This document shows, in pieces, positions 10,849 through 23,331 of a DNA stretch of 64,000 nucleotides (its first letter is position 1; each line of letters starts with the position of its first letter). The position numbers and the translations under genes were made by a program. Under the pieces are notes generated by a model. That model saw only the letters and a program-made list of their open reading frames with translations, was not told the origin of the DNA and made no database searches. The stretch comes from Adiantum capillus-veneris (taxonomy: Eukaryota > Streptophyta > Polypodiopsida > Polypodiales > Pteridaceae): positions 24,304,396 to 24,368,395 of the forward strand of contig CM043960.1 of NCBI GenBank assembly GCA_014529385.2, given 5' to 3'.

Positions 10849-11023
10849 ACTCCTAGATTGGTGCCTCCGTCCTCTGATCCTCCGTAGGATTCTTTCCTTT
10901 CCTTTCCTTTTTTTGTCGGACCCTCAGTCCTTAACTGAGATGTATGTCAGAGCCTCTTAGTAGAAGCCCAATGTAATGTTCTATTTTAGTCCCATAGGTC
11001 ATATTTGACCTTCGTGGACAATA

Positions 11024-11141
<118 letters not shown>

Positions 11142-11162
11142 TCCGTATTTAAATCTACAGGG

Positions 11163-11471
11163 ATGATTGTTGGTTGCAAGTTTCAATGGACCCCAATGAA
11201 TTCAACAAGAGGTAATGGATATGCTTTGGCAACCCTGTCAAAATTTCCCCATGCAAAAAGTTCCAATTTGAGCATACAAATTGCTAGCATGGAAGCTAGA
11301 GAACATTTAGGATTATATTGGGCTTTCAAGAAAATAAATAAGCATGTAAGAGCAACAGCACAAAAATTACAGGTCAATGGCAAGATTGTTGAAGTAGATG
11401 AGACCAAAGTGCTAAAGATATGCAAGACTATTGCCACTACTTTCAGAGGCAGACAAGAGGTGTGGATATAG
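11163..11471 (+). CDS. Hypothetical ORF, 102 aa
   Basis: ATG to TAG, 102 codons, moderately Lys-rich, with no motif I recognise. An almost equally long antisense ORF covers the same bases, so coding is doubtful. Confidence 0.15.
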   Translation: MIVGCKFQWTPMNSTRGNGYALATLSKFPHAKSSNLSIQIASMEAREHLGLYWAFKKINKHVRATAQKLQVNGKIVEVDETKVLKICKTIATTFRGRQEVWI

Positions 11472-11477
11472 CATGGT

Positions 11478-11757
11478 GAAAGCATGTTAACCTGCACAAA
11501 AAAAACTATCACGGATAGTGCTAATTAGCACAATTTTGAAGTATGCTAAATAATACAATAACACGAGCTAAATCTTCAAGATATATGATGCATGATATAT
11601 TAGTAGAAAGCTCTTGAAACAAGGAATCCAAGTGTACAAACTTTGATAAATTTTGATATTATTTGTAAAAAATTTACCGTGCGCCCCGTTTCTTAAAGAT
11701 GCGCTAATTTGATTGTGGTGACTAGCACAAAAAGTGTGTCACATTAACATGCTTTCA
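11478..11757. mobile_element. Short inverted-repeat element (about 280 bp)
   Basis: GAAAGCATGTTAA at 11478-11490 is mirrored exactly at 11745-11757. Inside it, weaker complementarity continues (CTGCACAAAAA against a TTTTTGTGC-type block). It is AT-rich and non-coding. Target duplication not resolved. Confidence 0.5.
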
Positions 11758-12192
11758 GCCAAAAAGCCAAAGGAAAGTGCTCCAACAACTCATGCTTCAC
11801 CCTTGTATCACTAGTCTACAGGATGTATCAAGTCAGATTGAGTCAAGATTACTTGCAAATATGAGGCACATTTTACTTGCAAATATGAGGCACATTTTAA
11901 CTGAGATAAGCAGTCTCATTCAGCAGATGAGATGTTTGCCAAGAGTTTTGTAATTTTGATGTTGATGAACTCAAGGGATGGAGACAAGGAGTGAGCTTTG
12001 CCAAGCGCTCATTTCGGCCTCCGTTTCCACTACATGCAGGCTATTTTGTCTATTTGTGCAAAAAAAATACGATGCCATTTTCTACATAACAGGTCCCTTA
12101 CAATCTTCTACGGTTTGTGCTATATAGCACGTGTTGTTCCCACTTTGTTTCTCCTCTTTTTGGGTAGTTTTCACATTAGGTGCAGCATTTAC
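11758..12192 (+). other. Region upstream of copia 1; no gene seen
   Basis: A 27-bp tandem duplication is visible near 11870-11900 (ATTTTACTTGCAAATATGAG). This may include remains of the copia 1 leader or LTR, but no second LTR copy was found to compare. Confidence 0.3.
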
Positions 12193-13075
12193 CATGGCTG
12201 ACAACAACACAAATGTGTTCAAGATGTTTTCTATGCTGAGGACAGATTGGATGGGGACAATTACCTTATGTGGGCTTACATGATGCAACATGTTCTTGTA
12301 TCAAAGGGCGTCTGGAATATTGTGGAGGACATTGATGTACGTCCTGGTTCTGAGGATGTAGGCATGAGGATGTTGCAGATCTTACTGCAATGACTGTTGT
12401 TGTTAGAGTTGTTTTGCCTGCGGTAGAACAAGCTCGTTGGGGATGTCAAGGATGCACAGGCTCATGCGTTGATTGTGTTGTCTGTGAAGCGCACCATTAC
12501 TCCTCACATTTGTTTAGTGAAATTTGCAAAACAGGCTTGGGATATTTTGGCTGGTCTTTATGCAAGTCGCAATGAGGCTAAAATTGCATTGTTGTGTAAA
12601 GATCTAGAATCAAAGATTATGCATGAGGAAGATGATATGGACACTTTCCTTGCTGGTGTCAAGGATATCAATGAGAAACTTATTTCTGCAGGTGAAGTCA
12701 TACAGTTCACTTGTGCAGTCTGTTCTTAATGCCTTGCCAGATTCTTACCAGACTTTTGCTAGTACTTGGAGACTTATGACCCAAGGAAATCCTGAAGTTG
12801 ACAAGTTTGATGCATTGTGCACATTGTTGTTGCAAGAGGCACTTTCCAGAAAAAACAGGACTAGACAGCATGCAGTTGAACAGGCTTTTATTGTTGCTCA
12901 AAGAAAGGGTGGTAACAGCAATGCAACCACTTCTTATGGTTCTTTTGCGAGTGGAAAATCACCTGTTTCTAATGCTTTTGTTGGCAACAATTCATCTGGA
13001 AATTTTGGTGATAAGGAATAAAAGAATATGCGTTGCCATTATTGTAAAGCTAATGATCACTTGATCAAGCAGTGT
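12193..13075 (+). pseudogene. gag: Copia 1 Gag (UBN2-type) with zinc knuckle
   Basis: Starts with ATG at 12193 (MADNNTNVFKMF) and shifts frame several times. Recognisable blocks are AWDILAGLYASRNEAKI, an LxxALPDSYQTFASTW segment, and at about 13029-13070 a CCHC knuckle (C-x2-C-x4-H-x4-C in CHYCKANDHLIKQC), separated from the preceding frame by a TAA. It would form the virus-like particle in an intact element. Confidence 0.8.
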
Positions 13076-13279
13076 CCTGAGTTGAAGGCCAAAGAGGCTA
13101 AGAAGAAAGAGGGTGGTTCCACTGCAAATGTTGGTTTCACTACAAATGCAGCTATTGTAGAGTCTTCTATGAAAGGAGACTCTGATGTTGATGTTGATGC
13201 AGAATGAGCTTTTAGTGCAGAGTGTACCTATAATCATGTTATCCATGATACATGCATGTGAGTTGCTGCAGATTCACAT

Positions 13280-14146
13280 ATGTGGAATTTTGATAGTGGT
13301 GCTACAAAGCACATTACCTCACATCGTGAATTGTTCACCTCTCTCAAGTCTATCCCTCATGGGAATTCAGTCACTTGTGCCAACAATGCCTCTAATTCGG
13401 TTCAGGGAATTGAAAAGAAGGTGCTTATTGCTGCACATGGCAGTTGTTTCACACTTGTTGATGCACTTTATGTACCTGAGATCAAGAAGAATCCTTTGTT
13501 TGCATCTGCACTTGTTAGACTTGGACTTGCAGTCAAGTTTGTGGATGATAGATGTACATAACATGATCTCAGTTTTGGTGATGAAATTGTTGCATCTAGC
13601 ATATTATATTGTGGGCTATATAAGCTCACTTCGTATAACAAATGTGGGCAGAATTTTGCAGATGCAGTTGTGGATTTTAAGGCTATTTCAAATGCAAAAC
13701 TTTGGCATGCACATTTTGGGCATCTGAATTTTACCAGTTTGCTGTGTTTGCAGAAATCTGATATGGTTGCTTCTTTGCCGCCCCTAAAAGCACCTATCAA
13801 ACATGTTTGTGAAGGTTGTATTCTGGGTAAGATGCAACGTTCTAATTTTCCAAAGGATGGTTCAGTTAAGGCCACATGTAGGTTGCAACTTGTGCATAGT
13901 GATGTTTGTGGGCCCATGCAAACTCCATCCTTGGGAAATTACCTTTACTTCATGACTTTCATTGATGATTACTCCAGGCATGCATGGGTATTTCCACTTA
14001 AAGCAAAGTCCAAAATTTTTACGTGCTTCAAACAATTTTTGGCTATGGCTGAAAATGTCTCAGAATGTGCTATGGGCACCCTCCGTTTCGATCGAGGGGG
14101 GGAGTGTCTCATGAATTTAATGCATTTATGGCTAGTCATGGGATAA
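13280..14146 (+). pseudogene. pol: Copia 1 protease and integrase region
   Basis: The protease shows WNFDSGATKHIT (13280 onward), with the catalytic DSGA intact. The pre-integrase zinc region reads HAHFGHLN ... CEGCILGK. The integrase core keeps HSDVCGP, FIDDYSRHAW and an FDRGGE block in the place of the usual SDRGGEF. Stops at 13561, 14144 and elsewhere break it, and the last catalytic glutamate region is weak. Confidence 0.8.
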
Positions 14147-14519
14147 AACACCAATGTACAATGCCTTATATGCCTCAACAAAATGGTGTTGCTTAGAGGA
14201 AAAACACGTCACTTACGAAAATGGCATGATATATGGTCAAAAGTCAAGCTTTGCCACATTCGTTTTGGCTTGAGGCCATCAGTCTATTACTGATGTAGAT
14301 GTACATGATGTACTTGATGAGGAAAGGGCTGACAATGAGCAAGCTAGAGGTATGCCAAAATGGCTGGTGCATACATTGCATGACAATAAATTGGATGCAC
14401 CTTTCTCTAGTCATACTCGTTCAGGCTCTTGCCATGCAACTTATGCATCGGATTGTTATGCTTTGGCTGTGTCTAGCTTACATGATGCTGAGGAACCTCT
14501 ATCTTTTGATGAAGCACAG

Positions 14520-15434
14520 AATGTAGAAAATTGGATGGCTGCCGTGCAATACGAATATAATGCACTTATAGAAAATGACACATGGACTTTATGTGATTTG
14601 CCTCTTGGAAAAAAGGCTATTGGTACAAAGTGGGTTTACAAGTTGAAACGCAAGCCGAATGGTGAGATTGAACGCTATAAGGCTCGACTTGTTGCAAAGG
14701 GTTATGCAGAGCAAAAAGACATAGATTTTAGAGAGAATTTTTCTCCCACTTGTCCTATGACTACTGTGTGTTTTCTATGTGCATTGGCAGGCTCATATTG
14801 GTTGGGATGTACATCAATCAGACATTGTTACTGGTTTCTTGAATGGTGATATATTTGAGGAAGTTTATGTAACGCGACCTTGCGGTTTTGTGAAGAAAGG
14901 ACAAGAGGATAAGGTGTGCAAATGTAACAAAGCTTTGTATGGTTTGAAGCAATCTCCTCGTGCTTGGTATGAAAAGGTTGAATCAATCTCCATGCTTGGT
15001 ATGAAAAGGCTGACACTCATTTTTTCAAACGAGGCTTTTGTAACATTCCAACAAAAAGCACATTGTATGTCAAGTGTGAGGGCGGTGTACTTCTCATTGT
15101 TATTCTTTATGTAGATGATTTATTGATCATTGGTCCCAATGAGGCACATATTGCTGAATTTAAGGCTGATTTGAATGCTACTTTCAAGATGAAATATTTG
15201 GGACTGTTGCATCATTACTTGGGTATACAGTTTAAGCAGTGTGATGGTGGTATTGTATTGTGTCAGAAAAGTTACATAGAGACATTGCTATGTAAGTTTG
15301 GACTTAAGGATTGCAAACGTATTGCCAAACCCATGGAAACAGGTTTCAAGTTGAGTCTACATGATGTTGGTGATCCTGTTGATGCCTCTCTCAACGAGTT
15401 TGCCTCTAAAATGCCGGTTTTCTACCTAGTGTAA
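14520..15434 (+). pseudogene. pol: Copia 1 reverse transcriptase
   Basis: Conserved blocks in order: NWMAAVQYEYNAL, TWTLCDLP, IGTKWVYKLKRKPNG, YKARLVAKGYAEQ, a frameshift near 14780, DIVTGFLNGD, ALYGLKQSPRAWY, then after another shift LYVDDLLIIG (catalytic YVDD), YLGLLHHYLGIQF and KPMETG. A short duplication around 14975-15010 (CCATGCTTGGTATGAAAAGG-like) follows PRAWYEK. Ends at TAA 15432-15434. Confidence 0.85.
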
Positions 15435-16859
15435 TCCTCTTCCTCATTGGTCGCGAGCACCACTCTCTCTCTCTCTAGAACTAAAAGGCCCGAAAGTGAG
15501 TCAAAATTTCTCCTAATGTTTTTTTTTTTAAACTCGACTCGTCTAGTTCAAAAAACAATAACATTGAGGAATATTCAGGAGACAAAATCTCTTTCTTAAA
15601 CAAGTTTCAATTCACTTTGCTTACTTTGTTTTAGAATCATGATTCAAGTGACCAAGCAAGCTCCCATACTCTAAGAGCAGTATCAATTTAAACATAAGAG
15701 ACCTCTTAGTAATTTATAATCATCATAGAGCACAACATCCATCCCTATGTTATACATTGTTTTAAGTCCTTATGTTTTAGAGCATAGTAAGTCCAGTGTC
15801 ATCAGTTTGTTTTGTCAAAAACTCAGCCATCATAAACATTAGATATATCAACAGTCCATGAAGAGAAAACGTTAGCATCCATTAATAGGTAAAAGACTCA
15901 AGAAAGAAGCATTTTAAGTCCAACAAGTGCTTTCTTCTCTCAAAAAATATCTTAGTATGGAAATTTAAACATGATTAGTAAGAACCAATAAGGAACCAGG
16001 TTTTTCAAACGATCAAAGAGCACAACAACAATAGCATTTCATAGGTAAACGAGCCAACACTCCCCATGTATATAAACCCTACTAGAAAGATTCAAATTCT
16101 TAACTGAAGCAAGATTTATACAAGCAAGAAATGAGACTACACTCAAAAGCCTTTTTAGTATTTTCATTGCAAAAGATTCACCAATCAATGTAAGAAGAAA
16201 CCTTCTTCCGAGTCAAGAAGTAAAGCAAAAGGTTAGGCAACTCATTACATTCCAAAAGCTCAAAATTAGAAAATGAACCTACATGTAATGGTGCATAAAG
16301 ATGCTTTAAGAATGCCATATGAATCTAATATCGGCTATAAGGTCAAAGAACATCCATTTATATATTAAATTTTATTCACACTCTTCAAATATAAAAGGCA
16401 GTTCTAAAGAAGATGCACCAAGCTCTTTAAGAATAGAACATACATGTACAAGGAGCTCAACTATCATCCGGAGGCTAAAACTTTTTTGCAAAGAGCGAGG
16501 AAAGCAACTAATAATTCACCTTTGGAGGAGGTCTATTCCCCATTCAACAACTTAGCCCGTTTGATAGATTCAAATGTTGAGAATGATTTAGTCCTCTGGA
16601 AAAAAAATTGGATGAACAACCTTTATCCATGAAAACAATTTTCCTAGCTCTTATTTTCATGCATAACTTACAGCGGTCATTTACCATCAAAGTAGTTTTA
16701 GTTTGACAAAAAGAATTCTATTTTTTCCTTCTTTAAGAGGTTGTTTTCTCGGCTTGTATATATGCCCAACACTCTAGGGCAAGCCTTTTTAATTGGTAGA
16801 ATCAGTAATACTACTTCATGTGGTGTGTACTCTTGAGCTTCTCATTCATCTTCTCCAAC
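15435..16859 (+). other. AT-rich spacer; no gene seen
   Basis: Between the two copia elements. It contains a small CT run near 15463 and a T-run at 15520. The small ORFs at 16319-16632 have no recognisable domain. Confidence 0.5.
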
Positions 16860-17746
16860 TTTGCATAGATTTCTACAATTCGCAAATATAGGCTATGCCC
16901 ATGATGATGAGGGCTCTAGCAATTTTGTTGTTGCTAGATATATTTTGCCTATTATTGAGCAGGCACGTTGAGATGCTAAGGATATGCAAGCTCGTGCCTT
17001 GCTTGGACCTTTTACTAAGTGTTCCATTACTCCACACATTTGCTCAGCACGAACAAAAAAAGAGGCATGGGGAATAGGCTAGGTTTCTTGTATGCGGGTA
17101 CGAATTTGGTAGTAGTTGCTAAGCTCTGTAAGGAACTACATCTCAAGGTTTTGCGAGAGGGGCATGATACAGATGTATTTTTTATGGTAATAAAAGATCT
17201 CAATGAACAATTAATTTCCATTGGTGAGGTTATTCTTGATAGAAGTCTTGTGCATATAGGGTTTTATGCTTTGCTATATTCTTCTCAATTTTTTGCCTCC
17301 ACCTTTGGGCTTGTGATAAGAGGGTAAACATTATGTGAAGTTTGATGGTTTGTCAAGAGTCCCAACCTAGAAAAATAGGACTAAGCATCATGCTATTAAA
17401 GAAGAATTCGTGGTTGTGCAACATAAGGAGAATGTCCATGTTGCCACTTCCAATGCTTCTACAAGTAGTAGGCAGGACTCTTTATATGTTGCTTCTTCAA
17501 ACAGCAATAGCTTTGAGAAATGCGGTAATAACGATAAAATGAAATTGAAATGTAATTATTGTTAAGCAATGCCCTAAGGTCAAGGCCAAAGAGGCTCGAA
17601 AGAAAGAGGCAAATGCAGCCATTGCAGAAGCTTCTTTGTATGCATATTCTTCAAATATTATACAAGATACAAAATGGGCTTTAGTATGCAATTTTATTAT
17701 TTCCCACTTGTTATGATGCATATATTTCTGAATATGTGGATCATGT

Positions 17747-18007
17747 GTGGTACCGAACAATGGTGCAACTAATCACATTATGTCTCATCGTGATTTTCTC
17801 ACTTCTCTTGAGACTTTCCCTAGTGGAACTACTATCACGTGTGCCAACAATGCCTCATATTTAGTTAAGAGAATTAGGAAAATTATGCTTACTATTGCAG
17901 GTGGCATCTCTTTCATACTTTTGGATACTTTATATGTACCTAGGATCAGAAGAAACTTCTATTTTTATTTGCACTTGCAAAACTTGGTTTTGCAGTCAAG
18001 TTTGTGA
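17747..18007 (+). pseudogene. pol: Copia 2 protease region
   Basis: A frame reading NNGATNHIMSHRDFLTSL aligns with the copia 1 protease. The catalytic Asp-Ser of DSGA is replaced (NNGA), so it is inactive. CANNAS and LYVP blocks follow. Confidence 0.7.
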
Positions 18008-18737
18008 TGACAGATATATTGTCCATAATCTTAGTTTTCCTGATACTATTATGGCATCTAGTACTTTGTTTCATGGGATGTATAAGCTCAATGTGTACAA
18101 GAAATGTGTGGAACATTTAGCATGCATACTTTCTAATTTGAAGGCTATTTCATATGCAAAAATTTGGCATGCTCATTCTTGCCGGAATTTCCCAGTTTGT
18201 TGCACTTGCAAAAATCTATACAGTTGCTTTATTGCCCAATCTTGAGGAACCATAGAAACGTACATGTGAAGGCTCTATTTTGAGCAAAATGCAACAATCT
18301 AAGTTTCCAAAAAATGGTTCTATGAAGCCTACTTGTAAATTATAGTTCATGACTTTTATTTATGCTTTCTCCAGGCATGCAAAAATGTATGTGCTTAAGG
18401 AAAATTTTAAAGTATTTATTTGTTTCAAGAAGTTTCTATTTATGATTCAAAATTATATGGTCATGGTGTGGGCACTATCCAGTCGGATCGAGGGGGAGAG
18501 TATATGTTTAAAGAGTTAAATGCATTGGATAAAACACCAATGTACAATGTTGTATACCCCTCCACAAAATGGAATTGCAAAGAGGAGAAACAAGTCACTT
18601 ATGGAGATGAAAGGATGTATGGTCAAACCCAAGCTTTTCCACATATGTTTTAGCTTGAAGGTTGTCCTATGTACTTTGTATGTATTAAACAATCCTAAGC
18701 TTTGCCACATGCGTTTTGGCTTGAAAACTATTCTATA

Positions 18738-18900
18738 AGGCTATTCTATGTACTTTGTATGTATTAAACTAATGTCCTGTGAAATTGTTGCAATCTATCA
18801 CTCCTTATGAGCCTTGAAAGCTATCCCATAAGGCTATTCTATGTTCTTTGTATTGAACTAATGTCCTGTTAAATTGTTGCAATCTATCACTCCTTATGAG
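18738..18900 (+). repeat. Tandem duplication inside copia 2 integrase
   Basis: A block starting GGCTATTCTATGT and ending CACTCCTTATGAG is present at about 18738-18811 and again at about 18830-18900, with a few differences. A further partial copy (CCTATGTACTTTGTATGTAT) precedes it near 18665. The duplications multiply a short integrase segment and break the frame. Confidence 0.75.
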
Positions 18901-19526
18901 GCTTGCCATGGTAAGAACCCATCCATTAGTCATTTGCATATATTTGGTTGCTCGGTGGATTATGCTTTAATGTCTAAGAAACAATGCAAAAAAATGGATG
19001 ATGAGGCTTAAAAATGATGTCTTTTTTTTGCTACATTCTAAAAAGCAAAAGTATATCATCCTTAAACAAATCATATTTAGACTAAGTCAAGATATTGTTT
19101 TTGTACAAGATGTAGTTCAGCTCTTGTTAGATTTACCAAGGTGACAGATATACCCCTGATATAAGCTCAAAAAATGTATATTGAAACTTTGTTGCATCTA
19201 TTCAGTGGTGGAATGTAACTCCTAATGAGGCACATATACGGCCTATGTAGGTTTCAAATGCTATTATAGATTGGTCATTTTATGATACAAATTTCAAGGA
19301 TGTAATCGATAAGGATAGGGCTTAAATGAGTAGGCTAGAGGTGTGTCAAGATGGCTAGTGCAAACCTTTTGTGAATGTAAATTAGGTGCACCTTTGTTTA
19401 GTCCTATTCATTCAAGTTTTCACCAATACCTCTTATGCATCACATTGTTATGTTTTGGATATGTTTAGTATGTACAATGAGGAAGAGCATCTTTAATTGG
19501 ATTAAGTACAATATTCAAAATTAAGG

Positions 19527-20304
19527 TTGGTCACAATACAATGTGAGTATAATGCTACTGTGAAGAATGGCGCATGGTCTTCATGTGACTTGCGTCTTAG
19601 AAAGAATGCCATTTGTACTAAGGTTTTTCAACTGAAACGTAAGCCTGATGACACTGTTCATCTATATAAGGCTAAAGTTGTGGCAAAAGGGTATGCTCGA
19701 AAAAAGGGCATTGATTTTGATGAGACTTTTTTCCCACTTGGCGCTTAACTACCAAAATTAATGCATTAGTTAATCATAATGGACGGAACGTACATGAGTT
19801 GAACATAAAGACTATGTATTAGAATGGTCATTTGCATAAGGAAATTTATTTTTCACAACCTCGCAATTTTCTTTAAAAGGGGCAAGAAAACAAGGCGTGC
19901 ATGCTTAAGAAGGCATTATATGGTTTAAAGCAAGATCCACTTGCATGGTATGAGAAGAAATTTGGCTACACATGGTTTTTAGAATAGTCCAACTAAAAGC
20001 ACTTTGTATGTCAAGCATCTGGATTATGTATTCTTTTTTGTACTCTATGCGGATGATGTGTTGCTCATTGGACCAAATGAGGGACATATTGCTGATTTTA
20101 AAGCTGATTCAAGTCTCTTTTGAGATGTCAAATTTGGGGCTTTTGCATCATTATTTGGGTATACAATTTACGCAGGTTGATGGAGGTGTTTCTTTGTGTC
20201 AGAAAAAATGTATTGAGACATTTTTGCCTAAATTCGGCCTTGAGGATTGCAAGCCTATTGGTACTCCTAAGAAGACAAGTTTGAAGCTTAGTACTACTTC
20301 ATAA
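19527..20304 (+). pseudogene. pol: Copia 2 reverse transcriptase
   Basis: Blocks: CEYNATVKNGAWSSCDL, KVFQLKRKPDD, KAKVVAKGYARKKGIDFDET, a YGLKQDPLAWY-like stretch, LYADDVLLIGPNE (the YxDD catalytic motif as YADD), LGLLHHYLGIQF and PIGTPKKTS. Broken by stops at 19746 and several shifts. Confidence 0.8.
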
Positions 20305-20599
20305 TGCTCGAGATTACTTTAATATCACACTATATTAGCAGCTTATTGGTTGTTTTATTTAGACATTCATTATGAGGCCAAATGTTCAATACGCAATTTC
20401 CCATCAAATTTATGCATAGCCCACAACAGTTAAGCAGATATTTTGCTACTTGAGTGGCACTATATATCTTGGGTTGTTTTATTCCAAGGGGAGGTCATTG
20501 TTGTGAGATTTACATGCTTTTAAAGACTTGGATATGGCTAGTTCCTCTAACATGTGAGTATCCTATCCATTAGTTGTTTTTGTTTCATGCTCAGCAACC

Positions 20600-20806
20600 C
20601 ATGCAAATCTTTGTTGAGCAAGAAGCAGCCTGTAGTGGCAACAACTAGTTGTGAATCTGAGTACAGAGCAGCTTTCACAACTACTATTGTGTTTGACTTA
20701 AATGCCTTTTGGGTGAATTGGTATTGGACAGAAGCCTAATACCACCATCTTTACAAAGAATCTTTTGGAAGTTGCGAGAAACCCAACCATGCTCGCACAA
20801 AGCATA
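20600..20806 (+). pseudogene. pol: Copia 2 RNase H end
   Basis: KKQPVVATTSCESEYRAAF (catalytic SxSE-Y segment as TSCESEY), then after a frameshift a block close to NHARTKHIK, the conserved end of copia RNase H. The sequence then switches to LINE ORF1. Confidence 0.75.
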
Positions 20807-20940
20807 TAAAGGATTTTGTGTATTGTGGGATACAAGCATGCCCACTTTATTTGGTACATGTGTTAAATATTGGGGATCCTATCATTGGTAAACGACCAGT
20901 TACGTTAAAATTGTTTTTTTTTTTGTGCTTGTTTTTGTGT
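20807..20940 (+). mobile_element. LINE ORF1 fragment fused behind copia 2
   Basis: GFCVLWDT followed, after a shift, by GDPIIGKRPVTLK matches the LINE ORF1 at 38137-38253 (FCVLWDT ... GDPMVGKRPFKLKW) in the same order and spacing. Its zinc knuckle region downstream is unreadable. Confidence 0.65.
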
Positions 20941-21391
20941 GGTAAATTTAAGGGTAAGTAAATGTGTCCTCCTTAACGCTCATTAAAAGCTGCAAGATAG
21001 GGAAGGGTAAACATGATAGAAATTTTTCATTCGTACAAATCTATAATTAGAATACAAACCCCCATTCATGATTATGACAAATGGTATATGGGTTATAATC
21101 GTAAACATGTGAAAATTGCAAAATCCTCATGTCAAGAGCTCTTTGAATTGTTGAAAATACAGCTCCAAGAATGCACGCAAAGATGGAGAAGATGAAGGAG
21201 AAGATCAAGAGCACACAACTACAGAAGGTGTATTACTGAGTGTGCTAATACAAAGATAAGGTTTGTCTTAGAGTGAGTGGAGTATGTGCAAGGTGGGAAG
21301 AAATTATGGTAGCAATGCCCCTTTGGGAGTGATGCGGTGAACATGAGTTGGCACTCATGTATAGGGAAGTGCTATACCATATGTGACTAGT
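20941..21391 (+). other. No gene seen
   Basis: Probable further decayed LINE sequence. No motif could be read. Confidence 0.3.
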
Positions 21392-21634
21392 TTACGAAGG
21401 GAAGCAAGCCAAAGATTTGCGGAAAGCTTCAAACTTCTTGTGAGGCAAAACCTTTGTGAAAAGAGTAATAGGATTTTCCTGTGTAGGCACATAAGCTAGG
21501 TTGATCTCTCTTGCAGATAGTCTCTCCGTGATATTATCCTTTTTGTAGGAAGACAAACTACCTTTCCCAATTTTGTAGCCAACAAAAGCAAAATCTTCAA
21601 CCTCCATCCAACGTGGATACTTATGTTTAATCAA
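21392..21634 (-). pseudogene. Copia RNase H C-terminal fragment
   Basis: A minus-strand frame of 80 residues with REINLAYVPTQENP, LFTKVLP and KFEAFRKSLACF. These match the conserved tail of copia RNase H (YVPT-EN-AD-FTK-LP), with the usual Ala-Asp replaced. It is isolated and opposite in orientation to copia 2. Confidence 0.65.
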
Positions 21635-21639
21635 ACTCT

Positions 21640-23083
21640 AATAATCCTTCAAATAGAGCCCACAAGAGAGCATGTGTCCTCTGTGTATTCAAAAATAAAG
21701 GGGACATTTCCAATAGCCAACTTTGAGGTTCTGTATTGACCAAAAATACCTCGTAAGGACCTTTTGCACCAAAAAATGCACCACATTGCTTTTCATTTGA
21801 GCCAAAAATCCACCCAATGTACTACATCTTGCGCCCAACACTCAAGCTCCTTAAGTAAACCAAGCTCCACCAATGAGGTGGCCACCCCCTAGATCTACTT
21901 TCTCTATTAAAGAAAAGGAAGGTAATTCTTTTTCCTTCCTCGCCTCCTTGGAGGAAGGAAGTATGGAAGAGGAAAGAGCTCTTTCTCTCACATTGGTGGA
22001 ACAAGTCAATGCCTTGGATAAAACTCTCCTCCAAAATTACGACATCCAAGCCCCTTCTAGCCCACCCCAATGGAGGTGAAAATCAACAACAAAAGAGCCC
22101 TAGAGCACTCTCAACCAGATGGTGGAGAGAACAAATCAAAGAAAGTCCTTAAACATAAGCCTAAGCAGTAGGTTTTGTTGGTTCCTTGCCCCCGTTCAGT
22201 CTTTTTGTATCCAAGGCTCTTTAGCTTTTTCATGTAAAAGCTCCCATCTTAAATATACTTTTGTAAGGTTTTATGGTATTTATTGGGGGGGAAAAGGTGC
22301 ACATCATAGATCCACACACTGCATACCTTTGTAGACACAGCAAAAACCCATGATTTTCAAGTATGTACAGAAAGTAATGCCTACTGAATGGAATACCAAA
22401 ACAATCACGAATTTCTGTTCATTCTGATCAACCAGCGGACATAAAAGAGTAGTACAAAGTGCGTTCAAGAACTCGAGAATCCATCATAACCAGGAGAATA
22501 ATGTCACATAAGAACCCATTGATTTGCTCACAATACACCCATGCACCTACACTCAACGATGACAAGAAGAACCAATAAGAGGAAAAACCTTTGCCACTCA
22601 TCTAAAAGTCATCACGGAATAAACCCCCCTCCCCCCCCCCCCAAAAAAAAAAAAGAGCCACAACCTCCCTCTTCACTACAACCATCATGGACACTAATAC
22701 AAGGGGTTTGAAACATTTTTTCATGTGCCTAGATGGATCCAAGATAAGCCCAGATTCACTTTTAAAGTGCGCAAGCTAGAGTCATGCTAGTCATCCACAA
22801 GAGATCACCATCAGCTCCATCATGACTAATTACCATGACATCCCCACAAATGTTGTCAGTGCCCAAAAGTGGTTTATAGAACTAGGTACCGATATATGCT
22901 CCCATACCCCCACACCCCACATATGCAAGCATAAAACAATACAAAGATCTGCATGCTAAGATTCAGACGAGGCTGAGTCTTTACTAAGATCCTAGGGCAA
23001 TACATGTGTCATCTGAGTACCAAAAAACAATGGGGATAATTCAAGCATCATAATGTAGGTGTTAAGTGTCTGCCAACAAGACT
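21640..23083 (+). other. No gene seen
   Basis: Only short ORFs without recognisable domains. A C-run followed by an A-run is at about 22627-22655. Confidence 0.45.
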
Positions 23084-23331
23084 TCATAGACTGGCGCCAA
23101 AGTAGACACCTCTGACTGCCTGGCGTTTAAGAAGGAAATCTACCCGCTGGTCCACATTTTGTGCAATGGGCATCTTGCCCGAAAAGAACAAAAGAACCGC
23201 ACTGAGAGCATATTGCACCACACGATCCATGAGAGCTTGAATTGGAATGGGCACCTCAGTGGTGGGTTCTTCACCCTCCCAAGCATTCCACGCATCCTCG
23301 AAATCCTCCAATAAGCCAGCTCAGATTTCAC
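23084..23331 (-). pseudogene. LINE ORF1 N-terminal fragment
   Basis: Minus-strand residues NAWEGEEPTTEVPIPIQALM and VDFLLKRQAVRGVYFGA match the plus-strand LINE ORF1 at 37670-37890 (NAWEGQHPETEV, VDFLLKRRAIRGVYFGA). It is cut just after that block, so only the DUF4283-like N-terminus remains. Confidence 0.7.

Larger units (their letters stand above)
12193..15434 (+). mobile_element. Ty1/copia element 1, internally deleted
   Basis: Gag, protease, integrase and reverse-transcriptase regions follow in copia order on the plus strand, with stops and frameshifts. The integrase C-terminal part is missing: the text jumps from the integrase core (about 14280) to the linker ahead of the reverse transcriptase (about 14300). 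The element stops within the RT/RNase H connection at 15434, with RNase H absent. No flanking LTRs were recognised. Shared blocks such as GLLHHYLGIQF and GPNE-HIA show that it belongs to the same family as the copia element at 16.86-20.81 kb. Confidence 0.85.
16860..20806 (+). mobile_element. Ty1/copia element 2, heavily decayed
   Basis: Same family and order as copia 1 but more degraded. It retains regions lost there: Gag from about 16890, protease about 17747-18000, integrase about 18150-19150 including a HLHIFGCS block and KK-KMDDEA, reverse transcriptase about 19527-20304, and RNase H about 20600-20806. Many stops. The 3' end passes directly into a LINE ORF1 fragment. No LTRs recognised. 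Confidence 0.8.
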
